This document shows positions 62,606 to 64,000 of a DNA stretch of 64,000 nucleotides, in pieces. The translations under genes and the position numbers were made by a program. The stretch is taken from positions 6,386,001 to 6,450,000 of the forward strand of contig NZ_JADOTY010000001.1 of NCBI RefSeq assembly GCF_015751785.1, written 5' to 3'. Each line of letters opens with the position of its first letter. Positions within the stretch are counted from its first letter, which is position 1. This DNA comes from Micromonospora vinacea. GTDB taxonomy: Bacteria > Actinomycetota > Actinomycetes > Mycobacteriales > Micromonosporaceae. Under the pieces are notes generated by a model. The model was given only the letters and a program-made list of their open reading frames with translations, had not been told where the DNA came from and searched no databases.

Positions 62606-63645
62606 CGCGCCGCTCCCACCGTCCCCGGCCCGACCATCCGGGCCAGCAGCCTGCGCGCGGCCAGACCGCCGGTGTCGATGTTGATGCTCAACTCCTGATA
62701 CCTGTCCGGCTCGGTCGCGATCACCTGCTCCAGGATGTTGAGCGCGGTCACGTCCTGCATGACAACGGTGTGGTTGCTGTGGTGCAGGTACTCGCTGACC
62801 GACTCGTCGTCGATCGCGAAGTCGCGCGCCACGGCCCAGAAGTCATAGGTGGTGTGCTCGGTCGACGGGGTGATGGCGTACACGATCTCGGCGTGGAACG
62901 CTTCGCTGTCCTCGCCGTCGGCGGGCGGGTAGACACCCTGCGGTGCGATCCGGCTGTGCAGGAGGTAGAGGCAGGGCGGGTGGTACTCGATGTCCTGCCA
63001 CCGGGTGATCCGGCCCTGGATCCCGGTCGAGCGCGCGTAGAACGGCGGGCACTGGGCGTCGTCCATGTGCCGACTGACGTAGACGATGCCCCGGTCCTCG
63101 TCCACCTCGGTGGTGATCGGAGTGTTCGCCACCTCCGGTGTACCGATGTAACCGCCATGCAGGTAGGTCTCGTGGGACAGGTCCAGGAGGTTGTCCACCA
63201 GCAGGCCGTACCGCGCGTTCAGGGGCGCCATGCCCCGCACCACCGCGTAGCGCGGGTCGGCCAGCCACGGCGCGCGGGGAATCGCGGTCGGGTCGGCCCG
63301 GTCCAGGTCGCCGATCCAGACCCAGATGAAGGAGTCCTGTTCCACCACCGGAAACGAGGCCACCCGCGCGGTGCGCGGTATGCGCTGTTGACCGGGTACG
63401 AAGACACATGCGCCGGTCGGATCGTAGGTGAAGCCGTGGTAACCGCAGACGATCGTGTCGCCGTCGAGCCGGCTCTCCGACAGCGGGAAGCGCCGATGCA
63501 CGCACCGGTCGGCGAGCGCCACCGCCTTCCCGGCGCCGGTGCGGTACAGCACCAACGGCTCACCGAGCACCGTACGAGCGAGCAGATCCCGCCCCACCTC
63601 ACTGCCGTAGGCCGCCACATACCACTGGTTACGCGCGAATGTCAT
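62602..63645 (-). CDS. vanA: Rieske non-haem oxygenase, vanillate O-demethylase type
   Basis: It has 347 residues; GGAGGT lies eight bases before the ATG. The Rieske [2Fe-2S] ligands are Cys48, His50, Cys67 and His70 (CVHRRFPLS ... CGYHGFTYD). The mononuclear iron site is DLLDLSHETYLHGG-like, with Asp155-near DNLLDLSHETYLHGG giving His158 and His163. MTFARNQWYVAAYGSEV at the start is typical of VanA. It demethylates vanillate to protocatechuate and formaldehyde with VanB. Related oxygenases act on dicamba or toluene-sulfonate, so the substrate is inferred from context. Confidence 0.9.
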   Translation of the reverse strand: MTFARNQWYVAAYGSEVGRDLLARTVLGEPLVLYRTGAGKAVALADRCVHRRFPLSESRLDGDTIVCGYHGFTYDPTGACVFVPGQQRIPRTARVASFPVVEQDSFIWVWIGDLDRADPTAIPRAPWLADPRYAVVRGMAPLNARYGLLVDNLLDLSHETYLHGGYIGTPEVANTPITTEVDEDRGIVYVSRHMDDAQCPPFYARSTGIQGRITRWQDIEYHPPCLYLLHSRIAPQGVYPPADGEDSEAFHAEIVYAITPSTEHTTYDFWAVARDFAIDDESVSEYLHHSNHTVVMQDVTALNILEQVIATEPDRYQELSINIDTGGLAARRLLARMVGPGTVGAAR

Positions 63646-63721
63646 GCGACCGGACCTCCATGCAGACGGACGTCGATGGAGCCGGATCGTCCCGTGCGCT
63701 GTCCCCGCTGGGGAACCGGAG

Positions 63722-63738
63722 CTTTCACTGGATGAAAG
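63722..63738. promoter_or_regulatory. Inverted repeat in the van-type promoter region
   Basis: CTTTCA-N5-TGAAAG, a perfect 6-bp inverted repeat (63722-63727 and 63733-63738), 77 bases before the oxygenase start. The size suits an IclR-family operator. The rest of 63646-63757 shows no coding signal. Confidence 0.45.
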
Positions 63739-63757
63739 GCCGGCCTCCCACGCCTGA

Positions 63758-63796
63758 CGGTATGGCTGCCGTGCCGGCGGCGCGGCAGCCATACCG
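63758..63796 (-). terminator. Terminator of the DksA/TraR-like gene
   Basis: A perfect 14-bp stem (63758-63771 with 63783-63796) and 11-base loop, five bases beyond the stop at 63802 on the minus strand. Confidence 0.7.
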
Positions 63797-63801
63797 CGGG
63801 G

Positions 63802-64000
63802 TCACCTGTTCTGCTTCTCCTGGCACGGCACGCAGAAGCGGGCGTGCGGGAGGATCTCGAGCCGCTCGGCCGGGATGCTCCGGCCGCACCTCTGGCAGGC
63901 ACCGTAGGTGCCGTCGCTGATCCGGCTCAGCGCACCGGTGATCTGCTCGATGTTCTGGCGGGTGGCCAGCAGCAGCGCAGCCTGGTTGTGGGCCTCGCCG
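63802..64000 (-). CDS. DksA/TraR-type C4 zinc-finger protein (partial, N-terminus outside window)
   Basis: The 5' end lies beyond the right edge; about 65 codons are visible. The chain ends with EAHNQAALLLATRQNIEQITGALSRI, DGTYGACQRCGRSIPAERLEILPHARFCVPCQEKQ in parts, giving the CxxC-N17-CxxC zinc finger (CQRC and CVPC) of the DksA/TraR family, preceded by a coiled-coil helix. Actinobacterial members are often about 120-140 residues and may bind the RNA polymerase secondary channel. A strong hairpin lies just downstream. Confidence 0.85.
   Translation of the reverse strand, partial: GEAHNQAALLLATRQNIEQITGALSRISDGTYGACQRCGRSIPAERLEILPHARFCVPCQEKQNR

Noticed and set aside
1..64000. tRNA, rRNA, insertion sequences, integrases, attachment sites, replication origins
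   Set aside because: No cloverleaf or CCA-end signals, transposase motifs, integrase genes or DnaA-box clusters were seen on reading both strands; short elements could be missed.

Overview
The window is very GC-rich (roughly 70 percent or more), with actinomycete codon use, many GTG starts, GTGA/ATGA gene overlaps, Tat and Sec signal peptides, ECF sigma factors and an XRE/NB-ARC/TPR regulator. This fits a filamentous actinomycete, most likely Micromonosporaceae such as Micromonospora; that is an inference from style and gene content, not a search result. I see no rRNA, tRNA, transposase, prophage or CRISPR array. It reads as ordinary chromosome with both ends cutting a gene.

Left third (1-27 kb). 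First come secreted cell-wall and exported proteins: tandem I36-like genes, one fused to an M23 peptidase; an M15-like peptidase; a membrane-bound XRE regulator with an NBR1/Ig-like domain; and a lipase-like protein. Then follows a four-gene class III (Fec-type) metallophore or cofactor importer with an embedded methyltransferase. A perfect Zur-box-like palindrome sits on the first codons of its lipoprotein. Next are a CBM2/Cip1-like secreted protein, a DGPF/ECF42 sigma pair, a BtrH-like protein, a SigE-family sigma factor with a membrane partner, a large ThuA/DUF1080/F5-8C secreted protein, a divergent Rrf2/cupin pair with two matching operators, an M14 carboxypeptidase and a three-gene membrane operon of unknown role.

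Middle (27-43 kb). This stretch holds unknown small proteins, a cyclase-family hydrolase, an amidohydrolase, a membrane glutaredoxin, a two-gene arabinan/pectin-type operon (GH43-AbfB and ricin-beta-helix), a Tat-exported esterase, a STAND regulator divergent from a secreted protein, and a two-component system followed by a DUF2306 membrane protein.

Right third (43-64 kb). This is a nearly complete catabolic island for lignin-type phenolics. A CoA ligase, MaoC hydratase, SDR dehydrogenase and amidohydrolase set resembles the CoA-dependent hydroxycinnamate route of Rhodococcus and Corynebacterium, and would give vanillate or 4-hydroxybenzoate plus acetyl-CoA. A Rieske oxygenase/reductase pair (VanAB-like) and PobA would convert these to protocatechuate. 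An eight-gene overlapping pcaIJHGBDC-iclR operon would take protocatechuate to 3-oxoadipyl-CoA; the final thiolase is not in the window. An aldehyde dehydrogenase, a NitT/TauT-type ABC importer, a PaaX-like regulator and two IclR regulators complete the island. The divergent pca/aldehyde dehydrogenase-pobA promoter carries several 15-bp sites that resemble the PcaR operator.
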